Source: Candidatus Portnoyibacteriota bacterium (lineage in GTDB: Bacteria > Patescibacteriota > Minisyncoccia > Portnoybacterales > GWB1-42-6). Taken from it: a stretch of DNA of 7,302 nucleotides. Positions 1-5,116 of the stretch are shown here, piece after piece. The position numbers were made by a program, and so were the translations under genes. Under the pieces are notes generated by a model. The model was not told the DNA's origin. It saw only the letters and a list, made by a program, of their open reading frames with translations, and ran no database searches. Position 1 is the first letter of the stretch, and each line of letters starts with the position of its first letter. Where the stretch lies: assembly GCA_028717445.1 (NCBI GenBank), contig JAQUNU010000028.1:1-7302 (forward strand). Direction: 5' to 3'.

Positions 1-1
1 T

Positions 2-238
2 GAATTATTAAACACAATGGGCCGACATGTTAAGACGGATATGGAAATAGGCCAGATCAATGATTTTATCGGCATAACCGGAAAAATTAATGCTGAAAAC
101 ATCCGGCGTAAAGTTTTTGACAACGGTCCAGAGGGATTGCTTTATTCGGCCACAACGGAAAAGGGGGCTTATATTCTTTTGCCGGTCGGGGATAATTTCG
201 AAAAAATCCAGGAGGCCTGCAAAAATATCTTTAATTAA
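2..238 (+). CDS. LCP (LytR-CpsA-Psr) family protein, C-terminal fragment
   Basis: This is the last 78 codons of a gene that begins outside the window. The frame is open from base 2, so the ATG at 17 is internal and not a start. The residues ELLNTMGRHVKTDM, followed by an IGQINDF segment and an ending of the form YILLPVGDNFEKIQEACKNIF, resemble the end of LCP domains and the short tail found after them. LCP proteins are membrane-anchored phosphotransferases that move lipid-linked glycopolymers onto peptidoglycan on the outer face of the membrane. The catalytic arginines and the membrane anchor would lie upstream and cannot be checked here. The stop codon is 11 bases before the proposed start of the next gene, a GT2 glycosyltransferase, which fits a cell-envelope polysaccharide operon. 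The assignment depends only on the C-terminal part. Confidence 0.65.
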   Translation, partial: ELLNTMGRHVKTDMEIGQINDFIGITGKINAENIRRKVFDNGPEGLLYSATTEKGAYILLPVGDNFEKIQEACKNIFN

Positions 239-249
239 ATTATAAATAT

Positions 250-1071
250 CTGCCAGAGCTTTCAGTCATCGTCACAAATTATAAGAATCCGGAGGTTTTT
301 AAGCTTTGCCTGAATTCATTAAAAAAAACTCTTGCCGGAATCGAATCGGAAGTTTTTTTGCTAGACGCCGAGGCGGACGAGGACACTGAATATGCGGCGA
401 AAGAATACGGCTCCGGATTTGTGTATATTCCTTTTAAGAAAAATGTCGGCTTTCCGGCTTTGGTTAATGAAGGCCTGGGGCGCGTTTCAGGGAAATACGT
501 TTTAATTTTGAATTCCGACAGCATTCAAACCGAGGGCGCCCTAGGAAAAATGATCGATTGCCTGAAAAATAATCCAGCCGTCGGAATTGTGGCGCCGAAG
601 CTTTTAAATCTGGATGGAAGCGTTCAGGATTCATGCCTTCGATTTTTCGGGCCGTTGACCATAGTTGCCCGACGGACTTTCTTTGGAAAAACGCGTTGGG
701 GCAAGCGGCTTATCGAAAAATTTTTGATGAAAGATTTCGATCACAATTCGACGCTTGAAGTCGATTGGGTTCTGGGTTCGGCCATGATGGTAAGAGCTGA
801 AGCGATCAAAAAAATAGGGCCGATGGACAAAAAGTTTTTTATGTATTTTGAAGATGTTGATTGGTGCCGCCGTTTCTGGCAGAATGGATATAAAGTCTTA
901 TATTTGCCAGAGGCGCAAATTTATCATTATCATTTTCGGGTCAGTAAAAAATCAGGCGGCATTCTGGACCTTTTGATAAATAAATATACCTGGATCCATA
1001 TCCAGAGCGCAGTTAAATATTATTGGAAATATAAAGGAAGGTCGACTCCCAAACCCTTTAGGGTCGGCTGA
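250..1071 (+). CDS. GT2 family glycosyltransferase (rhamnosyltransferase type), probable CTG start
   Basis: A GT-A fold glycosyltransferase of about 273 residues that would transfer a sugar from a nucleotide donor to a growing envelope glycan on the cytoplasmic face. Numbered from the CTG at 250, the N-terminal donor-binding strand reads LSVIVTNYKNPE (4-15). NVGF lies near 65, the DXD-like NSDS at 88-91, and the WbbL-type block runs from GSAMMVRAEA to FEDVDW, with acidic residues E201, D202 and D204. No strong transmembrane helix is visible. The first ATG/GTG/TTG-type start in frame is the TTG at 358, but it removes 36 residues including the whole first strand, which is clearly coding. Upstream the frame closes at the TAA at 232-234, leaving CTG 250 as the only near-cognate initiator before the motif. 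No Shine-Dalgarno is seen. The product class is secure; the sugar and acceptor are unknown. Confidence 0.88.
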   Translation: MPELSVIVTNYKNPEVFKLCLNSLKKTLAGIESEVFLLDAEADEDTEYAAKEYGSGFVYIPFKKNVGFPALVNEGLGRVSGKYVLILNSDSIQTEGALGKMIDCLKNNPAVGIVAPKLLNLDGSVQDSCLRFFGPLTIVARRTFFGKTRWGKRLIEKFLMKDFDHNSTLEVDWVLGSAMMVRAEAIKKIGPMDKKFFMYFEDVDWCRRFWQNGYKVLYLPEAQIYHYHFRVSKKSGGILDLLINKYTWIHIQSAVKYYWKYKGRSTPKPFRVG

Positions 1072-1078
1072 TCCTAAT

Positions 1079-2287
1079 ATGCGAAAAAACTTTTTAAAAT
1101 CCGTTATCACTGTCGTTTTGATCGGAGTCGCTTTTTACGGCGGTTTTTTGTACGGAAGAAACCAGCGTCCTTCGGTAGAAAAAGTTCAAGGCGTTTTTAA
1201 TCAGGAAACCAGCAAGCCCGAAAATGTTGATTTTAGTTTGTTTTGGGACGCTTGGGCCAGAGTTCAGGAAAGATATGTCGGTCGTTCGGCCCTCGATTAT
1301 CAAAAGATGGTTTTTGGCGCGATTTCGGGGATGGTTAAGGCCATCGGCGATCCTTACACCGTTTTTATGCCGCCCGAAGATTCCAAGAAATTCAGCGAGG
1401 ACATCAAGGGCAGTTTTGAAGGAGTGGGTATGGAGATTGGGATACGGAAAGAAGTTTTAACTATAATCGCGCCTTTGGAAAATTCGCCTGCCAAACGAGC
1501 GGGACTCATGGCCGGAGATAAAATTTTAAAAATTGACGATAATATGACTTCTGATTTGACCTTAGACGAAGCGGTCAGCAAAATAAGGGGGCCCAAGGGT
1601 TCGCAGGTGGCGCTTTTGGTCTCCCGCGACAGCTGGGACGAAGCCAAGGAATTTAAAATTACCCGCGATGTCATTGAAGTGCCGGTGATTAGTTATGAAT
1701 TGAAAAATACCGGTAGCAAACAGATCGCTTATATTCGGCTTTATCAATTTTCAGAGAACGCCGGAACGGAATTTAAAAAAATAGCGGATCAAATTTTGAA
1801 TTCTTCGGCACAGGGAATCTTGCTTGACTTGCGCGGGAATCCGGGAGGATATCTTGAAATCTCGGTTGATATCGCCAGTTGGTTCTTGAAGAGCGGCGAG
1901 CTGGTTGTGGCCGAAGATTATGGAAATGGCGAAAAGAACGAGAATAAAAGCTATGGATATAACAAATTGGGCCATTATCCTTTGGTTATTTTGATAGATC
2001 AGGGTTCGGCCTCGGCCTCGGAAATTCTGGCCGGCGCCCTGCGCGATAATCGGGGAGTGAAGCTTGTCGGCGAGAAGTCGTTTGGCAAGGGATCGGTTCA
2101 GAAACTGGAAGACTTGCCTGGTGGCTCTTCGCTTAAGATCACCGTGGCAAAATGGCTGACGCCATCCGGCCATTCGATTGCCGACGCGGGCCTTGAACCG
2201 GATGAAAAAGTTGAAATAACCGAAAAGGATATTGAAGCGGGCAAGGATCCGCAGCTGGATAAAGCTCTGGAAATGATCTCCAGATAA
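1079..2287 (+). CDS. ctpA: S41A family carboxy-terminal processing protease (Ctp/Prc-like)
   Basis: A 402-residue serine protease that trims C-termini of extracytoplasmic proteins. A short basic N-terminus is followed by one hydrophobic segment (about 8-25), so it is anchored in the membrane with the catalytic part outside. The order after that is an N-terminal S41 helical region (about 52-105), a PDZ domain (about 112-185, with GLMAGDKIL at the substrate-binding part) and the protease core (about 213-365). GSASASEI carries the catalytic serine S312, and GEKSFGKGSVQ carries K337 and Q341. The Ser-Lys-Gln spacing of 25 and 4 residues equals that described for Bacillus CtpB. Length is normal for the family. 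The ATG lies 7 bases after the GT2 stop without a good ribosome binding site, so translation may be coupled. The symbol is generic; substrates cannot be inferred. Confidence 0.95.
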   Translation: MRKNFLKSVITVVLIGVAFYGGFLYGRNQRPSVEKVQGVFNQETSKPENVDFSLFWDAWARVQERYVGRSALDYQKMVFGAISGMVKAIGDPYTVFMPPEDSKKFSEDIKGSFEGVGMEIGIRKEVLTIIAPLENSPAKRAGLMAGDKILKIDDNMTSDLTLDEAVSKIRGPKGSQVALLVSRDSWDEAKEFKITRDVIEVPVISYELKNTGSKQIAYIRLYQFSENAGTEFKKIADQILNSSAQGILLDLRGNPGGYLEISVDIASWFLKSGELVVAEDYGNGEKNENKSYGYNKLGHYPLVILIDQGSASASEILAGALRDNRGVKLVGEKSFGKGSVQKLEDLPGGSSLKITVAKWLTPSGHSIADAGLEPDEKVEITEKDIEAGKDPQLDKALEMISR

Positions 2288-2374
2288 TGATAAGTGATTA
2301 GTGCTCAGTGATTAGAAAATGATAAGGCGTTTTCTGCGTTTTATCGCTAATCACTTATCGCTAATCATTTTTTT
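2288..2374 (+). repeat. Composite palindrome of 14-bp units filling the ctpA-glmU gap, with terminator-like T run
   Basis: The element starts on the base after the protease stop codon. The left arm holds two tandem 14-bp units, TGATAAGTGATTAG (2288-2301) and TGCTCAGTGATTAG (2302-2315). The right arm holds two units in the opposite sense, TTATCGCTAATCAC (2341-2354) and TTATCGCTAATCAT (2355-2368). GTGATTAG at 2308-2315 can pair with CTAATCAC at 2347-2354, and GATTAG with CTAATC outside it, around an inner GATAAGGCG/GCGTTTTATC stem. Seven T residues (2368-2374) follow and end directly at the next ATG, so in RNA the structure resembles an intrinsic terminator or attenuator placed against a start codon. 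The repeat is seen directly; any regulatory role is inference. Confidence 0.85.
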
Positions 2375-3112
2375 ATGCGCAAGATCGTTATTTTGGCCGC
2401 GGGCAAGGGAACGCGGATGAAAAGCGAATTGACTAAGCCCGCGGTTCCTCTGGCTGGCAGGCCGATAATTGAATATCTGGTTTCCTCGGTTGTTGAATCT
2501 GGCGTTGATAAAAAACCGGTTATCGCGGTTTCTCCGGATAATCAGGAGGCCATAGAAGAGGTTTTAAAGGAATATCCTTGTCAGTATGTCATTCAAAAAG
2601 AAGCGCTGGGCACCGGCCATGCTTTGGCTTGCGCCAAAGAAGCGGTCGGCCAGGCGGAATATGTTTTGAGTTTATACGGCGATCATCCTTTTATCCGGCC
2701 GGAGACGATAAGAAATATCTTCAAACAAAATAACGGGCCGGTTACGATTACGACCGCAAAGCTTGAAGATTTTCGCGGCTGGCGAAAAAATTTTCACCAT
2801 TGGGGAAGAATAATCAGAAAAAACGACTCGGTCGATGAGATTATTGAATTTAAAGATGCAAGCCAAGAAATGAGGAGTATTAAAGAACTGAACGTCGGCT
2901 TTTATTGTTTTAAAACAAGTTGGCTTTGGGAAAATATTAAAAAAATAAAGAATGATAACGCCTCGGGCGAATATTATCTGACTGATTTGGTCAAAATCTG
3001 CCGCGAGCAAAATTTGCCGGTGAATTCGATGGAAATTGATATCAAAGAAGCAATTGGCATAAATACTTTTGAAGAGTTAAGAATAGTGGAGAAAATGGTT
3101 TGCCTAATATAG
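2375..3112 (+). CDS. glmU: GlmU-like nucleotidyltransferase, N-terminal uridyltransferase domain only
   Basis: A 245-residue sugar-1-phosphate nucleotidyltransferase, most likely making UDP-GlcNAc from UTP and GlcNAc-1-phosphate for peptidoglycan and envelope glycans in the cytoplasm. The N-terminal signature LAAGKGTRMK (7-16) is the nucleotide-binding loop, followed by TKP at 20-22. LGTGHAL (78-84), the metal-binding aspartate D103 in YGDHPF, GEYYLTD (198-204) and the second metal ligand N230 in GIN all have counterparts in E. coli GlmU. The left-handed beta-helix acetyltransferase half of bifunctional GlmU (usual length about 450) is absent, so GlcN-1-P acetylation must come from elsewhere or the substrate differs. 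The ATG follows a T run with no Shine-Dalgarno. The gene overlaps the next one by 13 bases. A different sugar-1-P specificity is possible. Confidence 0.85.
   Translation: MRKIVILAAGKGTRMKSELTKPAVPLAGRPIIEYLVSSVVESGVDKKPVIAVSPDNQEAIEEVLKEYPCQYVIQKEALGTGHALACAKEAVGQAEYVLSLYGDHPFIRPETIRNIFKQNNGPVTITTAKLEDFRGWRKNFHHWGRIIRKNDSVDEIIEFKDASQEMRSIKELNVGFYCFKTSWLWENIKKIKNDNASGEYYLTDLVKICREQNLPVNSMEIDIKEAIGINTFEELRIVEKMVCLI
3088..3091 (+). promoter_or_regulatory. Shine-Dalgarno GGAG supporting the TTG start at 3100
   Basis: GGAG lies inside the end of the GlmU-like gene, 8 bases before the TTG at 3100. No in-frame ATG or GTG exists between the overlap and the IGGT phosphate-binding loop of the next protein, so this site and the TTG define the start. 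It is one of very few recognisable ribosome binding sites in the window. Confidence 0.55.
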
Positions 3113-3822
3113 AATTCAAAAATAAAAATATAAAAGAAAATAATAAAAGAATTTGTTTTATCGGCGGGACCAGCCTTTTTGAATCCGATCTGTTCGGCGA
3201 TTTTAAGAAAATTGAAAAAAGGAATAAATTCGGCAAAGTCGCGTTTTTTCAGAAGAGTAATTTGTTTTTTATTCAGCGGCATTTAGGCGGCGCGCCGCCC
3301 CATAGAATCAATTTAAAGGCCTATTTCCAGGCCTTGGAAGATTTGGGAGTAAAAAAGATAATCTCAATCTGTTCCGTGGGCTGTTTGAAAAAGAATATAA
3401 AAATACCGGCCATGATGGTCCCGCATGATTTCATCGGGTTTTGGAATATCCCGACTTTCTTTGACAATGAAATTTGCCACTCGGCGCCCGGGCTTTCCGG
3501 TGAATTGCGAAAAGAAATAATCAGCGCCGCTAAGAGCGAAAAAGTAAAAATTATTCCAAAAGGGATTTACTTTCAGGCCAGCGGTCCGCGGATTGAAACG
3601 CCGGCAGAGGTAAAAATAATCTCAAAATTTGGCAATGTAGTTGGCATGACTTTTGCTTCGGAGGCCACGCTGGCCTGCGAAAAAAACATCGAAATCGCGG
3701 CGATCTGTACGGTTGACAATTACGCCAACGGCCTCAAGGGCGGCGTAAATTATGATATAGTTAAAGCAGGCGCGAGGAAAAATAAAGAAAATTTGGAAAA
3801 GATTCTAGGAAAATTAATTTAA
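3100..3822 (+). CDS. MTAP/PNP-family nucleoside phosphorylase
   Basis: A 240-residue member of the family containing methylthioadenosine phosphorylase and purine nucleoside phosphorylase, which split a purine nucleoside with phosphate into base and ribose-1-phosphate in the cytoplasm. IGGTSLF (21-27) is the phosphate loop. QRHLGGAPPHRINLKA (59-74) corresponds to the RH..PPH.IN block, CSVG (91-94) to the SAVG strand, SGPRIETPAE (161-170) to the GPR.ETPAE motif and VGMTFASE (181-188) to the substrate-binding VGMT..PE segment. The specificity loop reads VDNYANG (205-211) instead of the TDYDCW of human MTAP, so adenine versus 6-oxopurine use cannot be read off. The start is TTG, overlapping the GlmU-like gene by 13 bases, which suggests coupling. 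Length is slightly below the usual 260-280. The family is clear; the exact substrate is not. Confidence 0.88.
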   Translation: MPNIEFKNKNIKENNKRICFIGGTSLFESDLFGDFKKIEKRNKFGKVAFFQKSNLFFIQRHLGGAPPHRINLKAYFQALEDLGVKKIISICSVGCLKKNIKIPAMMVPHDFIGFWNIPTFFDNEICHSAPGLSGELRKEIISAAKSEKVKIIPKGIYFQASGPRIETPAEVKIISKFGNVVGMTFASEATLACEKNIEIAAICTVDNYANGLKGGVNYDIVKAGARKNKENLEKILGKLI

Positions 3823-3846
3823 ATAGATATAATTTTAAGCAAAGAG

Positions 3847-3878
3847 AAAGAGCAGGAAAGTATTGTTCCTGCTCTTTT
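3847..3878 (+). terminator. Intrinsic terminator of the envelope/salvage operon
   Basis: A perfect 12-bp stem is formed by AAAGAGCAGGAA (3847-3858) and TTCCTGCTCTTT (3866-3877) around the 7-base loop AGTATTG. The stem ends in a TTTT run. It lies 25 bases after the phosphorylase stop codon, in the expected place and orientation for rho-independent termination of the plus-strand run. Confidence 0.88.
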
Positions 3879-3907
3879 GTGCGCCCGCTCTTGAATGAGC
3901 GGCGCAC
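3879..3907. other. GC-rich hairpin directly after the terminator
   Basis: GTGCGCCCGCTC (3879-3890) pairs with GAGCGGCGCAC (3897-3907) around TTGAAT, with a single bulged C. It begins one base after the terminator T run and has no T run of its own on the plus strand. It could be a backup termination or transcript-stability element, or part of the unexplained stretch that follows. The structure is seen; the role is not known. Confidence 0.6.
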
Positions 3908-4027
3908 TTGGATGCGGAGGCGATGAGATATTCGCGTGCATCAGATTGACGTTGACTGCGGTGTGGATAAAGAACGATACCGGCCTCGCGAAGTTGGTCT
4001 AGGAAATATATTGGCTTAACAACTTTC
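3908..4027. other. Gene-free stretch, unexplained, richer in GC than its surroundings
   Basis: No complete gene is visible between the hairpins after 3878 and the candidate promoter at 4028. The left part contains a weak hairpin at 3911-3942: GATGC pairs with GCATC, and inside it GCGA pairs with TCGC. The minus strand is open without a stop from 4041 to 3838 (68 codons), but that frame has no ATG, GTG or TTG and runs through the terminator. The stretch might be an eroded gene end or a structured RNA; I recognise neither. Confidence 0.4.
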
Positions 4028-4056
4028 TTGCTAAAATAAATCTAAGAAGCCATAAT
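4028..4056 (+). promoter_or_regulatory. Candidate sigma-70-type promoter for the small ORF-acylphosphatase run
   Basis: TTGCTA (4028-4033) and CATAAT (4051-4056) are separated by exactly 17 bases. They match 4 of 6 and 5 of 6 positions of the TTGACA and TATAAT consensus. Transcription would start near 4063, about 37 bases before the small ORF, and would serve a run that follows a strong terminator and so needs its own promoter. The -35 match is weak. Confidence 0.42.
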
Positions 4057-4099
4057 AATAAGAGACTCTTTTCGCTAACTAAATCATATCTTTGAATCA

Positions 4100-4216
4100 A
4101 TGTCAATATTTATCAAGAATTTTAATGAGTTATCTAATGGCAGAACTTCAAGCGAAATTCACGATTTGATCAATGACGCGGAGAAGGGAGTTGTAAAGAT
4201 TTTAAGGCGAAAATAA
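4100..4216 (+). CDS. Small hypothetical protein, 38 residues, abutting acylphosphatase
   Basis: An ATG-started frame of 38 codons whose TAA stop (4214-4216) is immediately followed by the ATG of the acylphosphatase gene. The sequence begins MSIFIKNFNELSNG and ends KGVVKILRRK. It looks like a short amphipathic, partly helical protein with a basic tail and no membrane segment. The frame is closed upstream by the TAA at 4076, and there is no clear ribosome binding site. I do not recognise it. The tight stop-start junction suggests translational coupling. It could be a leader ORF, a genuine small protein, or the remnant C-terminus of a lost gene. Confidence 0.4.
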   Translation: MSIFIKNFNELSNGRTSSEIHDLINDAEKGVVKILRRK

Positions 4217-4489
4217 ATGAAGCAGATAAATTTAAAAATTTATGGCCGGGTTCAAGGTGTAAATTTTAGATATTTTATATTTGAGAGAGCGAAAGAGATT
4301 GGTTTAACGGGTTGGGTGAAAAACGAAGATGATGGAAGCGTTTTGATTTTGGCTGAGGGTTCGGAGGAAAGTTTAAAAAAGCTGATTGAATATTGCCAGA
4401 GCGGGCCGCAATTTGCTACAATTGATCGAGTTGAGGTAAAATGGAAAAAAACAACTAGCGGGTTTGACGATTTTGTGATAAAATACTAA
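4217..4489 (+). CDS. acyP: Acylphosphatase
   Basis: A 90-residue cytoplasmic enzyme that hydrolyses carboxyl-phosphate bonds, as in acetyl phosphate or carbamoyl phosphate. The ferredoxin-like fold signature GRVQGVNFRYF (10-20) contains the phosphate-binding arginine R18. GWVKNEDDGSV (32-42) contains N36, which orients the attacking water. The usual GVGFR reads GVNFR here, a mild change. Length and ending (FVIKY) are typical. The start is ATG, directly after the TAA of the small upstream ORF, with a weak TAAGG 9 to 10 bases before it. It is followed by a composite repeat and then by bL9; these partners have no metabolic link that I can see beyond sharing a transcript. Confidence 0.95.
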   Translation: MKQINLKIYGRVQGVNFRYFIFERAKEIGLTGWVKNEDDGSVLILAEGSEESLKKLIEYCQSGPQFATIDRVEVKWKKTTSGFDDFVIKY

Positions 4490-4490
4490 T

Positions 4491-4585
4491 AATTTCGAAT
4501 ACGCACGAATCTGAACACGAATATCACGAATGAAAATGGAGGAATTCGTGAAATTGGTGAACAATTTGTGAAAATTAGCGATTCT
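4491..4585 (+). repeat. CACGAAT/ATTCGTG composite palindrome filling the acyP-rplI gap
   Basis: The left arm carries CACGAAT three times (starts at 4504, 4516 and 4525), with an AATTTCGAAT-like word before it. The right arm carries the reverse complement and degenerate relatives: ATTCGTG (4544), ATTGGTG (4553), ATTTGTG (4564) and ATTAGCG (4574). The units recur every 9 to 12 bases, so the arms can fold back on each other. The centre is a GGAGG-containing spacer (4538-4542). The element reaches from the acylphosphatase stop up to the family-consensus ATG of bL9, so it overlaps the ribosome-loading region. The copies are seen directly; function is unknown. Confidence 0.75.
4530..4571 (+). other. 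Possible 13-codon leader ORF ending at a GTGA overlap upstream of rplI
   Basis: ATG AAA ATG GAG GAA and so on runs 13 codons to the TGA at 4569-4571. The only strong Shine-Dalgarno in the gap (GGAGG, 4538-4542) stands 5 bases before a GTG in this same frame (4548). Its stop overlaps an alternative GTG start of rplI (4568) as GTGA, a classical coupling arrangement. The frame is built from the repeat units, so this may be coincidence. Confidence 0.25.
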
Positions 4586-5047
4586 ATGAAAGTAATACTC
4601 ATCAAAGACGTGCCGAAAGTCGGCAAGAAAAGCGAGGTCAAGGAGGTAGCGGATGGCTATGCCAGAAATTTTTTGTTGCCTCGCGGATTGGCCAAAGCGG
4701 CCAGCGATTCGGCGCTGGAACAGTTGGAAGCGGAAAAAGCTCAGCAGGCGATTGAGGCCGAAGCGGATCTGGCTCAAACCCAGGAGATCGTGGCTGGTCT
4801 TGACGGCAATGAATTTGAGATTGCGGCCAAAATGGGCGAAGAAGGCAAACTCTATGGCTCAATAACTGCCGCCAAAATTGCCAAAGCCCTTCAGGATAAG
4901 GGCCTGAAAGTTAAAAAAAGCCAGGTCAAAATGGAAAAACCGATTAAGGAAACTGGGGAGCATGAAATAACTTTGGAATTCCCGCACGGCCTGGAAGCAA
5001 AAATAAAAATAATTATCACCGAAGAAATAAAAGAAAATTTATCCTAA
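4586..5047 (+). CDS. rplI: Ribosomal protein bL9
   Basis: A 153-residue component of the large ribosomal subunit that binds 23S rRNA near the L1 stalk base. The start at ATG 4586 gives MKVILIKDVPKVGKKSEV, the normal family N-terminus. A GTG at 4568 would add six residues (through KISDS) that come from the upstream repeat. The N-domain RNA-binding segment ADGYARNFLLPRGLA lies at 22-36. A charged Ala/Glu/Gln-rich connecting helix covers about 38-72, and the C-domain contains GKLYGSIT (87-94) and IKETGEHEI (120-128). Full length for the family. No Shine-Dalgarno stands before the ATG; the GGAGG in the gap is 43 bases upstream. The separation from rpsF/rpsR, common neighbours elsewhere, is noted. 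Some CPR lineages are reported to lack bL9, so its presence helps placement. Confidence 0.97.
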   Translation: MKVILIKDVPKVGKKSEVKEVADGYARNFLLPRGLAKAASDSALEQLEAEKAQQAIEAEADLAQTQEIVAGLDGNEFEIAAKMGEEGKLYGSITAAKIAKALQDKGLKVKKSQVKMEKPIKETGEHEITLEFPHGLEAKIKIIITEEIKENLS

Positions 5048-5050
5048 TAT

Positions 5051-5096
5051 CCCAATATCTTAATATTTATCCCTTTTGGATATTAAGATATTAGGG
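5051..5096 (+). repeat. AT-rich palindrome filling the rplI-pyrG gap
   Basis: CCCAATATCTTAATAT (5051-5066) pairs with ATATTAAGATATTAGGG (5080-5096), with one extra T in the right arm, around TTATCCCTTTTGG. It starts four bases after the bL9 stop and ends just before the first possible CTP synthase start. It differs in sequence from the other intergenic palindromes in the window. No T run follows the right arm, so it is a poor intrinsic terminator; an RNA-stability or spacer role is a guess. Confidence 0.85.
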
Positions 5097-5116
5097 TATT
5101 GAATATTGTTTTTATT

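Noticed and set aside
230..262. Programmed frameshift joining the LCP gene to the GT2 frame
   Set aside because: The two frames share only a few open bases between their stops (232-238) and no convincing slippery heptamer or downstream structure is seen.
358..1071. TTG at 358 as the start of the GT2 gene
   Set aside because: It removes 36 clearly coding residues, including the essential first GT-A strand; no glycosyltransferase of this family starts there.
1751..2173. 140-codon minus-strand frame inside the protease gene
   Set aside because: It lies wholly within a gene with all catalytic motifs and has no recognisable domain; a shadow of the real frame.
2288..2374. CRISPR array based on repeated GATTAG units
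   Set aside because: The units are only 14 bp, come in opposite orientations and have no unique spacers between them.
3947..3970. TTGACG/TTGACT as -35 boxes in the gene-free stretch
   Set aside because: No acceptable -10 box lies 16 to 18 bases downstream of either.
3838..4041. Minus-strand 68-codon open frame as a gene
   Set aside because: It has no ATG, GTG or TTG, runs through the intrinsic terminator and matches no family I recognise; kept only as a possible fragment.
4568..4585. GTG 4568 as the main start of bL9
   Set aside because: The six added residues derive from the upstream repeat and are not part of the bL9 family N-terminus; ATG 4586 gives the canonical MKVIL start.
5076..5102. 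Promoter for pyrG within the AT-rich palindrome (TTGGAT and TATTGA)
   Set aside because: Spacing is only 15 bases and both boxes match poorly; the palindrome explains the AT-rich sequence.
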